Translations under genes and position numbers: made by a program | NCBI RefSeq assembly: GCF_022206305.1 | Contig: NZ_JAKOIW010000001.1 | Location: forward strand, 372,001 to 436,000 | From: Gordonia sp. 'Campus' | GTDB lineage: Bacteria > Actinomycetota > Actinomycetes > Mycobacteriales > Mycobacteriaceae | Direction of reading: 5' to 3' | DNA: 64,000 bases | Shown: in pieces, positions 26,898 to 35,447 of the stretch | Numbering within the stretch: position 1 is the stretch's first letter | How the letters are laid out: every line of letters starts with the position of its first letter | Notes under the pieces: model-generated | The model's database searches: none | What the model was told of the DNA's origin: nothing | Seen by the model: only the letters and a program-made list of their open reading frames with translations

Positions 26898-28342
26898 CAC
26901 GCGGCGTCCACGCCCGCCCGCACCTGCGGCGCCACGTCGGTACTCGACCGGATGGTGCACGCCGCCACCAGTCCGCCGACCGCACAGCATGCGGCGCACA
27001 GGTACATCGCGGTCTGGAATCCGTTCCCCAGCGGGTCGCCGGGTCCGGCGTCGATCCCGGCCACTGCCGGAAGCACCGCCACCGCGAGCAGGCCGGCCAG
27101 CCGCGCGACCGCGTTGTTGACGCCCGACGCGGTACCGGCGAGCTCGTCGTCGACCGCGGCCAACGCTGCCGCCGTCAACGGCGCGACGGTGACGGTCATG
27201 CCGAGACCGAACAGCAGCACCCCGGGCAGCACCGCGTCGATGTATCCCGCCCCGGGTTCGACACGCGACATCAGCGCGAACCCTCCCGCCGCGATGAGCG
27301 GACCGACGGTCATCGGCAGCCGCGGGCCCGTCCGCTGAGCCAGCCTTCCCACCAGCGGCGATCCGAACAACATGATGAACGTGCTCGGGAACATCGCCGC
27401 GCCCGCCTCGAACGCCGAATAGCCGAGGCTCTGCTGCAGTTGCAGGGCGAGCAGGAACAGCGCACCGCCGAGCGCCGAGTAGACGAGCAGCGTCGTGAGG
27501 TTGGCGCCGGTGAACTGCGACGATCTGAACAGCCGGAGCGGCAGCAGCGGCGAGCGCACTCTCGACTCGAGGACGATGAAACCGGCCAGCGATGCGACCC
27601 CGGCCAGCCCGGCGATCACGGGCACCAGCGTCCAACCGCTCGACGGCCCCTCGATCAACGCGTAGATCACACCCGCGAGTCCAACGGTCATCGCCACCGC
27701 GCCCGCGACATCGAGCGAGCCGTCCGCCGGCGCACCCCGCGAGTCGGGAACGTGACGCAGCGCGATCCACAACGCGCCCAGCGCCAGCGGCACACTCAGC
27801 AGAAATGTCCAGCGCCACGACGCGGCGTCGACGAGCCACCCGCCGATGAACGGCCCGAGAGCGGTGGTCGCGCCGGACATCCCGGCCCACAGTCCGACGG
27901 CAGCACCTCGATCGGAGGGCCGGATCTCGGCGTTGATCAGTGCGAGGCTTCCCGGCACCACGGCCGCAGCCGCGACGCCCTGGACGATCCGGGCGATCAC
28001 CAGGAGTTCGACGGTCGGCGCGAGTCCGCACGCGACCGTCGCCACCGCGAACACGGCCAGACCACCGACGAAGACCAGGCGGCGGCCGTAGCGGTCACCG
28101 GCCACCCCGCCCAGCAGCAACAACGCGCTCAGCGTCAACAGGTACCCGTCGAGGACCCACTGCTGGCCGCGCAGGCCGGTGTCGAGGTCACGCGCGATCG
28201 CCGGCAGCGCGACGTTCACGACGGTGCCGTCGATGAACGCCACACCCGAACCGAGGACCGCGGCCACGATCAGCCATCGGCCCGCCGGTGACGCGGCCGG
28301 CACCCCGCGGGACTCGGTGTCGGCCGAGCTGGGGTCGGTCAT
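26870..28342 (-). CDS. MFS drug-efflux transporter, DHA2 (EmrB/QacA) type
   Basis: A 490-residue polytopic protein. FIDGTVVNVALPAIARDLD with GQQWVLDGYLLTLSALLLLGG is the DHA2 opening, and GDRYGRRLVF is the loop 2-3 motif; GVAAAAVVPGSLALI matches motif C of drug antiporters. About 14 membrane segments are expected. It should export toxic compounds using the proton gradient. No regulator is adjacent on the upstream side; the small hydrolase gene lies 41 bases upstream on the same strand, so cotranscription is possible. Confidence 0.92.
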   Translation of the reverse strand: MTDPSSADTESRGVPAASPAGRWLIVAAVLGSGVAFIDGTVVNVALPAIARDLDTGLRGQQWVLDGYLLTLSALLLLGGVAGDRYGRRLVFVGGLAVFAVATVACGLAPTVELLVIARIVQGVAAAAVVPGSLALINAEIRPSDRGAAVGLWAGMSGATTALGPFIGGWLVDAASWRWTFLLSVPLALGALWIALRHVPDSRGAPADGSLDVAGAVAMTVGLAGVIYALIEGPSSGWTLVPVIAGLAGVASLAGFIVLESRVRSPLLPLRLFRSSQFTGANLTTLLVYSALGGALFLLALQLQQSLGYSAFEAGAAMFPSTFIMLFGSPLVGRLAQRTGPRLPMTVGPLIAAGGFALMSRVEPGAGYIDAVLPGVLLFGLGMTVTVAPLTAAALAAVDDELAGTASGVNNAVARLAGLLAVAVLPAVAGIDAGPGDPLGNGFQTAMYLCAACCAVGGLVAACTIRSSTDVAPQVRAGVDAACQDAATRTG

Positions 28343-28383
28343 CGGTTCTCGTCCATCTGGGCCCTCCGCCTCGGGTCATGTTC

Positions 28384-28977
28384 CTACCCAGGGTCGGGGC
28401 CACCCCGCTCGCGCGCAACCACATCGGTGACACGAATGTCGGCGGCGACGACCTCGGCGAGCCCGTCGAACTGGTGACCGCCCACCGGGTGACGATGCAC
28501 CGTCGCCGACGGCAGGAGCGCCGTGTTGAGATCCAGGTGTTCGACGGGCACCACGTCGTCGTCGACGCAGTGGTGAAGGGAGAGCCCTCCGCGGCTCGTG
28601 GCTTTCGCTCCTCGCACCTCAGCGGCCGGGCTCTGGCGCGAACCGGCGAACACGTACTGCGGAACATCCCAGCCGTCGGGACCCCAGTTCGGCATCGCGA
28701 GCAGGACAGCAGATCTCGGCCTCGAAGCCGCGGCTTCGGCGAGGACGTGCACCAGCACCGTCGCCCCGAACGAATGCGCGACGACGAAGTCGTCGGCGCC
28801 CAGCCCGGCGAGGTGCTCTCGGATCGGCCGCGCCCACGCCTCGATCGACATGTCGTCGTCGGAGAACTGCGGCATGTCCAGCCTCGCGCCGAGTGCGGCG
28901 GACAATGCCTCGGCGAGCGGGCCGTCGTCGACGTAACCGCCCGCGCCGTGGACGAAGAACAGGCGGCGCATCGTCAT
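28384..28977 (-). CDS. Small alpha/beta hydrolase (RBBP9/YdeN-like) carrying a dispersed repeat
   Basis: A 197-residue serine-hydrolase-like protein. FFVHGAGG is the oxyanion-hole region, VVAHSFGATVLV holds the nucleophile Ser, and VGGHQFDG the catalytic His. Length fits the RBBP9/YdeN group. Between the core strands, residues near 119-131 (VRGAKATSRGGLS) are encoded by one arm of a dispersed intergenic repeat (28585-28622), so the loop has been rewritten by an element while the frame stayed open. It may still fold. ATG 28977 has GGAGA 4 bases upstream. Confidence 0.8.
   Translation of the reverse strand: MTMRRLFFVHGAGGYVDDGPLAEALSAALGARLDMPQFSDDDMSIEAWARPIREHLAGLGADDFVVAHSFGATVLVHVLAEAAASRPRSAVLLAMPNWGPDGWDVPQYVFAGSRQSPAAEVRGAKATSRGGLSLHHCVDDDVVPVEHLDLNTALLPSATVHRHPVGGHQFDGLAEVVAADIRVTDVVARERGGPDPG
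28585..28622. repeat. Dispersed repeat arm inside a hydrolase gene
   Basis: The sequence ending GCTCCTCGCACCTCAG and containing GGCTCGTGGCT aligns with the right arm at 13162-13201 with a few substitutions. It is a single arm without its inverted partner and lies wholly within coding sequence. Confidence 0.75.
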
Positions 28978-29034
28978 GGGGTCTCCTCGAAGTCGCGTTC
29001 CGTCATCAAGGCTGACTTCGACGCGGGCCCGTTC

Positions 29035-29628
29035 TCATCGCCGGGCGTTCTCGAGTTCTGCCGACGATGCACCGGAACCGATCAACAACAGACCGACCAT
29101 CGCCCTGGCATCGGCGTCGGTGTATCCGGGGCCGACGATGCACAGATTGCCGATCGCACGCAGGAAGGTCAGCGCGGTGATGTCCTCGCTGACCTCCCCA
29201 GTGGCCTGGGCCGGCTCGAGCAGCGAGGCGAACGCGGGCACGAGGGTGTCGAAGATGAGCGCGTGGAGGTCCGCCAGGCTCGGATCGTCGGAGCTGAGCG
29301 CATCACTCAGTCCGTGTTTGGTCACGAGGAAGTCGGTGAAGGCCGACGTCCACCGGCACAGCGCGGCGCGCGGTGAGATCTGCTCGGCCAGGAGCGTTTT
29401 CGCCAGGGTCGCACACTCGTCGACCTGGTGTCGGTACACCGCGGTGACCAGTTCCGCTCGGGTCGGGAAGTGCCGGTACACAGTTCCGACTCCGACGCCC
29501 GCGCGCGTGGCGATGTCGCGCACCGGGGCCTGCACACCCACGTCGACGAAGGCCGCGGCCGCCGCCTCGAGAAGTGCCGTGCGACTTCGCTCGGCCTGTA
29601 CCTGACGTGCGGTTTTTCCGTCGGACAC
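29035..29628 (-). CDS. TetR-family repressor
   Basis: About 197 residues. The N-terminal helix-turn-helix is clear: RTALLEAAAAAFVDVG, then VRDIATRAGVGVGTVYRHFPTRAELV. The C-terminal ligand domain is not assignable. GTG 29628 has GGGG upstream; longer in-frame starts run through the operators and would not resemble the family. Two palindromes (29645-29661 and 29666-29688) lie between it and the divergent hydrolase gene, so it probably represses both. Its natural signal may be an ester substrate of that hydrolase, which is inference. Confidence 0.88.
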   Translation of the reverse strand: MSDGKTARQVQAERSRTALLEAAAAAFVDVGVQAPVRDIATRAGVGVGTVYRHFPTRAELVTAVYRHQVDECATLAKTLLAEQISPRAALCRWTSAFTDFLVTKHGLSDALSSDDPSLADLHALIFDTLVPAFASLLEPAQATGEVSEDITALTFLRAIGNLCIVGPGYTDADARAMVGLLLIGSGASSAELENARR

Positions 29629-29644
29629 CGTCCACCCCTTGCTC

Positions 29645-29688
29645 GCGGAACATTGTTCCGCTAGTTTGGCGGAACATCGTTCCGCCAA
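29645..29688. promoter_or_regulatory. Double TetR operator between regulator and hydrolase
   Basis: The 17-bp perfect palindrome GCGGAACATTGTTCCGC (29645-29661) is followed by a second perfect palindrome at 29666-29688 with core GGCGGAACATCGTTCCGCC. Both carry GAAC-N3-GTTC, and their centres are 24 bp apart. Confidence 0.82.
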
Positions 29689-29722
29689 CGATACCTCGTA
29701 CCGACCCTCTCGAAGGAACTCC

Positions 29723-30628
29723 ATGCCCACGGAATCACTCGCCCGTCAGATCGTCGCCGTCAAGCCCATTCCCGTCCCCACCCCGCACCGGCCGTTCCCG
29801 CTGGCGGTGAAGGTCACCGCCCCGGTCACCGGCGAGCACCTCCCGGTCATCGTGTTCTCCCACGGAAACGCGTGGTCGATGGACGGATACGAGCCGCTCG
29901 TCGATCGTTGGGCTGCATCGGGCTTCGTCGTCGTCCAACCGACGCACCCGGATTCCCGACGCCACGGAATCGGGTTGGACGACCCCCGGTTCGCGTCGAT
30001 CTGGCGCACGCGGGTGCAGGACGCGCACGCGGTGATCGACCATCTCGACGAGATCCTGATCGGCGCAGGTGGGGACATCCGCTCCCGCGTCGAGATCGAT
30101 CTACTTGGCGCGGTGGGCCACTCGTGGGGAGGTCAGACCGTCGGCGCACTCCTCGGCGCTCGTGTGGTGGGGCCCGACGGCGTCGTCGGCGAGGACCTCG
30201 CACACCCCGCCGTCCGAGCGGGCGCTCTGCTCGCGACGGCGGGGACCGGTGACAGCCTGAGCGAATTTGCGCAACAACACCTACCGTTCATGCGTCCCGA
30301 TTTCTCGACCATGAGGACCCCGGTCCTTGTCATCGCCGGCGGCAAAGACGATTCGGCCCTGTCGACACGTGGGCCCGAGTGGCTGACCGATGCCTTTCAC
30401 CTGGGCCCGGGCGCGACGGACCTGATGTGGATTCCGGACGGGGAGCACACCCTCGGCGGCATCGCAGGCGAGGCGGTGAAGGAGACCACAGATGAGGACC
30501 CGGCCAGGGTCGCCCTGGTGGCCGACGCCGTCGCCGCGTATCTGCTCGACGCACTCGGCGTCAGCCCGGTCGAGTGGGAAGCGCTGCGGGGAGCGCAGTC
30601 TCCGGACTTCACCCTGCAGCGAAAGTGA
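29723..30628 (+). CDS. Alpha/beta hydrolase (PAF-acetylhydrolase/chlorophyllase-like)
   Basis: About 301 residues. LPVIVFSHGNAWSMDGYEPL provides the oxyanion region, LLGAVGHSWGGQTVGAL the nucleophile Ser, and the later VLVIAGGKDDSA and DGEHTLGG fit the catalytic Asp and His. The arrangement resembles the acetylhydrolase/chlorophyllase-like group of cytosolic esterases. AAGGA lies 7 bases before ATG 29723. It is divergent from the TetR gene with the double operator between, so it is likely induced by that repressor's ligand. It ends 18 bases before the convergent SRPBCC gene. Confidence 0.85.
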   Translation: MPTESLARQIVAVKPIPVPTPHRPFPLAVKVTAPVTGEHLPVIVFSHGNAWSMDGYEPLVDRWAASGFVVVQPTHPDSRRHGIGLDDPRFASIWRTRVQDAHAVIDHLDEILIGAGGDIRSRVEIDLLGAVGHSWGGQTVGALLGARVVGPDGVVGEDLAHPAVRAGALLATAGTGDSLSEFAQQHLPFMRPDFSTMRTPVLVIAGGKDDSALSTRGPEWLTDAFHLGPGATDLMWIPDGEHTLGGIAGEAVKETTDEDPARVALVADAVAAYLLDALGVSPVEWEALRGAQSPDFTLQRK

Positions 30629-30646
30629 CGCGGCCCCGCGAGGGCC

Positions 30647-31048
30647 CTACACCGAACCGTCTGCCTCCAGCAGAGACTTGAGTTGCGCGAGATCCTTCTC
30701 CACCATCTGGGTGTCGCGGTCGAACTCGTCGTCGGACATGGCCAGTTGCCGGACGGTGAAGATCACCTCCGCGCCTTCGGGATGTGCGAGCACCCGGAGC
30801 GGGTTGAGCACGGTGTCGCCGGTGGGGAGCACGACCTCGTGGTCGACGACGCCCAGTGTGTTCCGCGGGACGAACCGGACGGTGACGGTGCCCATGGGGG
30901 ACTCCACGAGCAATTCGTCACCCCGGCGCGTCACCTCCGACTTCGCCAGTCCCGCGGCCCAGCGGGGGAGGTTGTCGGGGTCGGCCACGAAGTCGTAGAC
31001 GTCCCCGGGTTCGGCGTTGATGACCACACTGATGTGACGACTTCGCAT
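30647..31048 (-). CDS. SRPBCC-family protein
   Basis: A 133-residue single-domain protein: SRHISVVINAEPGDVYDFVADPDNLPRWAAGL is a characteristic opening and the C-terminal helix (DRDTQMVEKDLAQLKSLLE) closes the cavity. It probably binds a hydrophobic ligand; function unknown. The minus-strand box TAGGTT (31060-31055) sits 6 bases before ATG 31048, so it should be leaderless. A 21-bp tandem repeat array lies just upstream of its promoter. Confidence 0.83.
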   Translation of the reverse strand: MRSRHISVVINAEPGDVYDFVADPDNLPRWAAGLAKSEVTRRGDELLVESPMGTVTVRFVPRNTLGVVDHEVVLPTGDTVLNPLRVLAHPEGAEVIFTVRQLAMSDDEFDRDTQMVEKDLAQLKSLLEADGSV

Positions 31049-31079
31049 GTGCCCAACCTAGTGGCGGCCGGGTGCTGTC

Positions 31080-31184
31080 CCGCGCACAGTCGGCGAAAAG
31101 AGACGCACAGTCGACGAGAACAGACGCACGGTCGACGGAAAGAGACGCACGGTCGACGGAAAGAGACGCACGGTCGACGGGGAG
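31080..31184. repeat. 21-bp tandem repeat, five units
   Basis: Four good copies (31101-31121, 31122-31142, 31143-31163, 31164-31184) and one degenerate copy (31080-31100) of a 21-bp unit containing ACGCACGGTCGACGG. The two central copies are identical. The array fills most of the gap between the SRPBCC promoter and the ANTAR gene stop. Each unit has the palindrome GTCGAC. Confidence 0.9.
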
Positions 31185-31191
31185 CGTCGCG

Positions 31192-31923
31192 TCAGGGCGA
31201 CGACCCGTTCGCCGCCTCGACCGGCTCGGCCAGTTCCTTCTCCACGAGCTGTTCGGCGACCTTGGCCAGCGGAGTGTTCGTGTCCTGGGACAACCGCTTG
31301 AGGAGCGCGAAAGCCTGTACCGCGTCGATGCGGAAGCGGTACATGATCATGCCCTTGGCCTGACCGATGATGTCCCGGCTCGCCAAGGCGCTCCGGAAGT
31401 GTTGCTGCTGCCGAGCCGAACGCAGGGCCAGCGCCGCGTGGGTCGCGAACAGCAGACCGATCTCCTGCGACTCCTCGTCGAATGCGTCGGTGTGGTCGGC
31501 GAAGACGTTGAGGGCACCCATCGTCCCCTGGTCGGTGAACAGCTTGAACGACAGGCTCGCCCGCACCGGCGACTCGTCGATGACGCGCGAGGAGAACCGC
31601 GGGAATCGCGGGTCGGACCGGATGTCGTTCATCAGCACGATGTGGTGGTCCCAGGCCGCCTGCAGGCACGGTCCCTCGCCCGTCTCCTTCTGGATCTGGT
31701 CCACCTCGTTCATCACCGGGCTGGTGGGCGCGAGGGTGTCGAAGTGTTTCTTCTGGTCGACCAGGAGGACGCCCGCATGCTGCGCGCCGGGAACGTACTC
31801 GACCGCTCCGGCCGTGATGGACGAGAGGACCTCGCCGGTGGAGTCATCGGTGGTCTCGGGAACGGCGTGCATCTGCCGTACCAGTTCCGCGATCTTGAAA
31901 TGAACGTCTGCGTCCACCGGCAT
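31192..31923 (-). CDS. GAF-ANTAR regulator (RNA-binding antiterminator)
   Basis: A 243-residue protein. Residues about 25-165 form a GAF sensor (AVEYVPGAQHAGVLLVDQ, GEGPCLQAAWDHH, LNVFADHTDAF); residues about 175-230 form an ANTAR domain (LASRDIIGQAKGMIMYRFRIDAVQAFALLKRLSQDTNTPLA split by conserved Ala and Met positions). ANTAR proteins bind paired RNA hairpins and prevent termination. AAAGG lies 5 bases upstream of ATG 31923 and begins inside the stop region of a short upstream ORF (31931-31996), suggesting coupling. Its RNA targets are unknown. Confidence 0.9.
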   Translation of the reverse strand: MPVDADVHFKIAELVRQMHAVPETTDDSTGEVLSSITAGAVEYVPGAQHAGVLLVDQKKHFDTLAPTSPVMNEVDQIQKETGEGPCLQAAWDHHIVLMNDIRSDPRFPRFSSRVIDESPVRASLSFKLFTDQGTMGALNVFADHTDAFDEESQEIGLLFATHAALALRSARQQQHFRSALASRDIIGQAKGMIMYRFRIDAVQAFALLKRLSQDTNTPLAKVAEQLVEKELAEPVEAANGSSP

Positions 31924-31930
31924 TCAACCT

Positions 31931-31996
31931 TTACTTCGATGCCGCCGGTTCAGCCCGGCGAGTCACGTGATCGTACAGAAACTTGCGCTTGCTCAT
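31931..31996 (-). CDS. Short leader ORF upstream of the ANTAR gene (21 residues)
   Basis: The peptide MSKRKFLYDHVTRRAEPAAS plus a final Lys is encoded from ATG 31996, with AAGGA 5 bases upstream, and stops at 31931, 7 bases before the ANTAR ATG. A longer in-frame version from ATG 32095 (54 residues) is possible but lacks a clear ribosome site and would cross the start of the divergent cutinase gene. The very basic sequence and tight spacing suggest a leader peptide or a small cofactor of the regulator. No family is recognised. Confidence 0.45.
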   Translation of the reverse strand: MSKRKFLYDHVTRRAEPAASK

Positions 31997-32093
31997 CGGG
32001 GTCCTTCGTTGGAGACGGGCTCCCGGATGGCCCTGGACTCGCTCGATCTTTGTGATGATGAACTTCTTACGCTTGTCAGATGTGATCTCTACC

Positions 32094-32813
32094 ATGGGCC
32101 GAGTGATCAAACGGTTGAGCGTCTCCGTCCTCTGTCTGGTGTCTGCGATCACGGGGGCGGTCGTCACCGGGACTCCCGCGGCGCAGGCTGCACCCTGCTC
32201 CGATGTCGAGGTGGTGTTCGCCCGCGGCACCGTGGAGGCAGCACCTCCGATGGGCCTGACCGGGCTCTCCTTCGTCGAGGCCGTCCGCTCGCAGCTCCCC
32301 GGCAAGTCCGTGGCGTCGTATGCGGTGCCCTACCCGGCCAGCGACCAGTTCAACAACCGGATGAAGTTCGCGCGAACCGTCGCCGACGGTGTCCGCGCGA
32401 CGCAGAACCGCGTCAAGTACCTGGCCAAGAACTGCCCGGGAACCAAGGTCGTCCTCGGCGGCTACTCCCAGGGCGCCGTCGTGGCGGGTTACGCCGTGCA
32501 CGCCGGACTCGATCTCCCGGCGCGCTACGCCGCGTACGACCGGTTCGTTCCCCCGCCTCTCCCGGCGGATCTCGCACGCAACGTGTCGGCGATCGTGCTC
32601 TACGGCGCACCGTCGGACCGCTTCATCGACGACATCGGCGCGCCCCCGATCAAGGTGGCGGCACCGTACCGGAGCAGGACCATCCGCTACTGCATCGCGG
32701 GTGACACCATCTGCGACGGTGCACCGGTCGGCGGCCCCAACGCCCTGCACGTGCTGTATTCGGTCAACGGCATGACACTCGAAGGCGCGCGGTACGCCGC
32801 GCAGCGGGTCTAG
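32094..32813 (+). CDS. Secreted cutinase-like esterase
   Basis: About 239 residues. A Sec signal peptide (VIKRLSVSVLCLVSAITGAV, then AAQAAP) is followed by the cutinase fold: DVEVVFARGT, the nucleophile GYSQGAVVAGY, Asp in RYCIAGDTICDG and His in PNALHVLY. Four cysteines suggest two disulfides. These enzymes (CULPs in mycobacteria) cleave esters of lipids or cutin outside the cell. ATG 32094 is assumed; GTG 32103 (starting VIKR) is an alternative and no strong ribosome site decides. It is divergent from the ANTAR operon. Confidence 0.92.
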   Translation: MGRVIKRLSVSVLCLVSAITGAVVTGTPAAQAAPCSDVEVVFARGTVEAAPPMGLTGLSFVEAVRSQLPGKSVASYAVPYPASDQFNNRMKFARTVADGVRATQNRVKYLAKNCPGTKVVLGGYSQGAVVAGYAVHAGLDLPARYAAYDRFVPPPLPADLARNVSAIVLYGAPSDRFIDDIGAPPIKVAAPYRSRTIRYCIAGDTICDGAPVGGPNALHVLYSVNGMTLEGARYAAQRV

Positions 32814-32837
32814 TACCCGTCGATTAGACGATCCGGA

Positions 32838-33119
32838 TCAGAAGTCCGGTGCGGGCACTACCTTCGCGAAGGTGCACGCGCCGGACTTCTCCGCTTCGTA
32901 GACCAGTGCGAGTTCGGCGTGCTCGAAGCTGCGGAACCACTCGTCCCAGCTGATGTGTTCGAGGTCGACGTGACCGTTGCGCTGGGCGAAATCGATCCGC
33001 AGCATCCCCGATCGACCAACGCTGGGGATGTCGCGCACACGTGCCGGAACACCGTCGTGCGAGGTCACCCACTCGCGGATCTCGTCGTGATCACGTGTCG
33101 TCCTGCAACGAGACCTCAT
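32838..33119 (-). CDS. Small conserved actinobacterial protein (93 residues)
   Basis: The sequence TTRDHDEIREWVTSHDGVPA, MLRIDFAQ, ISWDEWFRSFEHAELALVY matches a small family widespread in bacteria and often mislabelled as a glucan branching enzyme. Its function is unknown; it is a soluble single domain. I start at ATG 33119 because GGAGA lies 6 bases upstream; an upstream in-frame ATG at 33164 is unlikely. It ends 24 bases from the convergent cutinase gene. Confidence 0.72.
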   Translation of the reverse strand: MRSRCRTTRDHDEIREWVTSHDGVPARVRDIPSVGRSGMLRIDFAQRNGHVDLEHISWDEWFRSFEHAELALVYEAEKSGACTFAKVVPAPDF

Positions 33120-33262
33120 CGGTCGTCTCCCTTCGCGCCATAAACACAGCTCACCGCCGAGCACCAGGGTCCGCGACCGCGCCGATCCACTTCTCGGACC
33201 TGACGCGACGGGTGTCGAACCGTGCTCAGCGGTTCGGTGTTCTTACCCAGCAGCCGCTCGCG

Positions 33263-34659
33263 TCAATCCTCGTTGTGCGGGGTCAGGCCGACCCGAAGGT
33301 CGAAATGGTCGAGCGCGTGCGGCATGTCGAGGCTGCCGCGACGCACTCGCGGTGACAGCACGTTGTCGTCGAGGTCGAACGACCGGCAGACCGCGGCCAG
33401 CACTGCCGTACCGAACATCAGCACCAGGTTTCGTCCCGGACATTCACCAGGGCCGTCGCTGAACGGGACGACGCCCGCGAGGTCACGGGCTCGTCCGTCT
33501 GTCCAGACGTCGGGTGTGAACCGCTGGGCGAAGTCCATCGCGTCGTCGTCGCGTTGGAAGAACTCGCCGATCACCACCGTCGTGGCGCCGGCGGGCACGA
33601 CGCCACCCGTCCACCGGACATCGCGCGTCGCCTCCCGGAGGATGGCGAGCGTCGTCGGCCACAGCCGCAGCGACTCGAGCATCGTCGCGCGCAGGGTCGG
33701 CAGCGCACGCACCTCGGTGATGGTCGCGGCCGCGACCTCCGCCCGCGCCCTTGCCGCCGAGTCGGGATGAGCTGCCAGTAGCGCCAGTGCCCGGTGGATC
33801 GCGACCGCCACGGCGTCGAAGGCGAACAGCCAGTGCGGGATCTGCCCGATCGGATCGAGGGAGCCCGGCTTGTCGATCGCATCTCGCACCACCGCGGCCA
33901 GCGAGTCCCGGGGTGCCGTCGTCGACAGATGGTCCAGCCGACGACGGAAGTTGTCGTAGGTCGCGGATCGGCGCGGGAAGGCGTATGCCCAGTTCGCGTC
34001 GCGGCGCAGCACCGTCAGCACGTCGGTCAGCTCTTCGTCGTCTCTGGCCGGGTCGCCGAACACGAAGCGACGCACCATGCGCCAATGGGCGACCGCATAG
34101 GTGTCCCAGGACAGGCCGTCGGCGGCACCGTTCGCGAGGAGTTCGGCCACCTCGGACTCGATGATGTCCGCGCACCGCTGATGCAGCGAGTGCACGTCCT
34201 GCGTCGATTCCAGCGCCAGCTCGTTCAGTTCACGGCGCGCGGTGCGGTGCCGATCGTCGGAGATCAGCACCCCGGTCGGCTGGAACCGTGACAACGCGGC
34301 GACCTTCTCCTTCGACGCCGGCGTGAACGGGTCGGGTCCGGCGTGCCCATCAGGGTTGCGGTCACCGCAGGCGGGCGCAGCGCCACGATCATCGGGCGCG
34401 GAAAGGTCAGCCGTACGGCGTCGGCGTCGTATGTCGTCCGCAGGTCGTTCAGGATCCGGGCCGCTCGACCGTGGGTGTCGAGCCGCCCGCCGAGGCGGAC
34501 CGTCGACTTCCGGCGCGCCACAACACCTTCGGCGACCACCGGGGCGAGCACCCCGCCGAGGATGCGGGCCGTGTCGCGGACGCCGGCCCGTGCGAGCGAC
34601 GGGGGCGGGGACTGGGTGTCGTTCTGCTCGTGCATGGGTTCTCGCAGCTTTCGTGCCAT
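33263..34659 (-). pseudogene. Cytochrome P450, frameshifted by a 5-bp duplication
   Basis: The C-terminal part has all P450 signatures: ExxR in MLESLRLWP and the haem loop PFSDGPGECPGRN with its Cys ligand. The N-terminus (MARKLREPMHEQNDTQ to LRPPAVTATLMGTPDP) is in another frame. The switch lies at 34329-34338, where GGGTC is duplicated on the plus strand (GACCC twice on the coding strand); removing one copy restores PDPFTPASKEK and a single 463-residue frame. It is therefore either a recent pseudogene or an assembly error. The start is uncertain (34659 or 34635). The TetR gene lies upstream on the same strand. Confidence 0.85.
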
Positions 34660-34802
34660 CGCCGACAACATTCCTCTCCGGGGCTTCACGCCATGCGCGC
34701 AGGGCGTCGACCGCCACCGGTCTACCCGGGCCCCTGACCGGCCAAACCGGGGGGGGTTTCGTCGGCCGGACCCGAGGGCGAGGACGACCCGGACGAGACC
34801 GG

Positions 34803-35447
34803 TTAGCCGGCGAGAAGCGCGACGATCGCGCGGGCGAGGCCGCGCCGCGCCAGTTGCTGATCCTGGAAACTGCCGAGTTGCTTCTCGGACACGAGACCAC
34901 GCATCGCACCGGGCAGGAACGCGGCGACCTCGCGAACGCGCTCGGGATCGACGTCGAGGTCGGCGAAGGCGCGCTGACACGAGTCGATCCACGACGGCCC
35001 CCATGACGCGAACTCGTCCGCCGTCTTCGGGAAGAGGCGTCGGAGTTCGTCGGGGTCGCGAGGTAGAGCTGCCCGTAACGTCTCGATCGCCCGCGACTCC
35101 GGTGAGGTGAGCCCCTCGTACATGAGGTCGACGATGGCCTCCACCCGCTGACCTAGAGGCGCGTCGGGTTTCACGCTCACCGGGAGGTCCCCGCGATGTT
35201 CGGCTGTGCGGTGCAGCACCGCAGCCCACAGACCGTCGATGTCGTCGAACTGGTACTTGATCGCCCCCCAGGTGGCGCCGATGTCCTTGGCGATCCGATT
35301 GCCCGAGACCGACGCCGGGTCGCCGGAGGCGAGCGACACGAGTGCTGCGTCGAGCATCGCGTCACGCGTGGCCTGACCACGACGATTCGCGCGGCGGCCT
35401 CCTGCCGCCGCTCCGTCATCGGCGGCGCGCCGGTCTGCGGGAGGCAT
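34803..35447 (-). CDS. TetR-family regulator
   Basis: A 214-residue protein with an N-terminal helix-turn-helix: QATRDAMLDAALVSLASGD, RIAKDIGATWGAIKYQFDDIDGLWAAV. The ligand domain is not assignable. TACCAT (35461-35456 on the minus strand) lies 8 bases before ATG 35447. A 19-bp inverted repeat at 35607-35625 in the 230-base gap to the divergent hydrolase gene is a likely operator. It may control both the P450 downstream and the hydrolase-Rieske-reductase genes. Confidence 0.88.
   Translation of the reverse strand: MPPADRRAADDGAAAGGRRANRRGQATRDAMLDAALVSLASGDPASVSGNRIAKDIGATWGAIKYQFDDIDGLWAAVLHRTAEHRGDLPVSVKPDAPLGQRVEAIVDLMYEGLTSPESRAIETLRAALPRDPDELRRLFPKTADEFASWGPSWIDSCQRAFADLDVDPERVREVAAFLPGAMRGLVSEKQLGSFQDQQLARRGLARAIVALLAG

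Noticed and set aside
31080-31184. CRISPR array
   Set aside because: The 21-bp units are contiguous with no unique spacers, and no cas genes are present.
32094-32813. Cutinase start at 31983
   Set aside because: The upstream extension would place about 37 extra residues before the signal peptide, which must be N-terminal.
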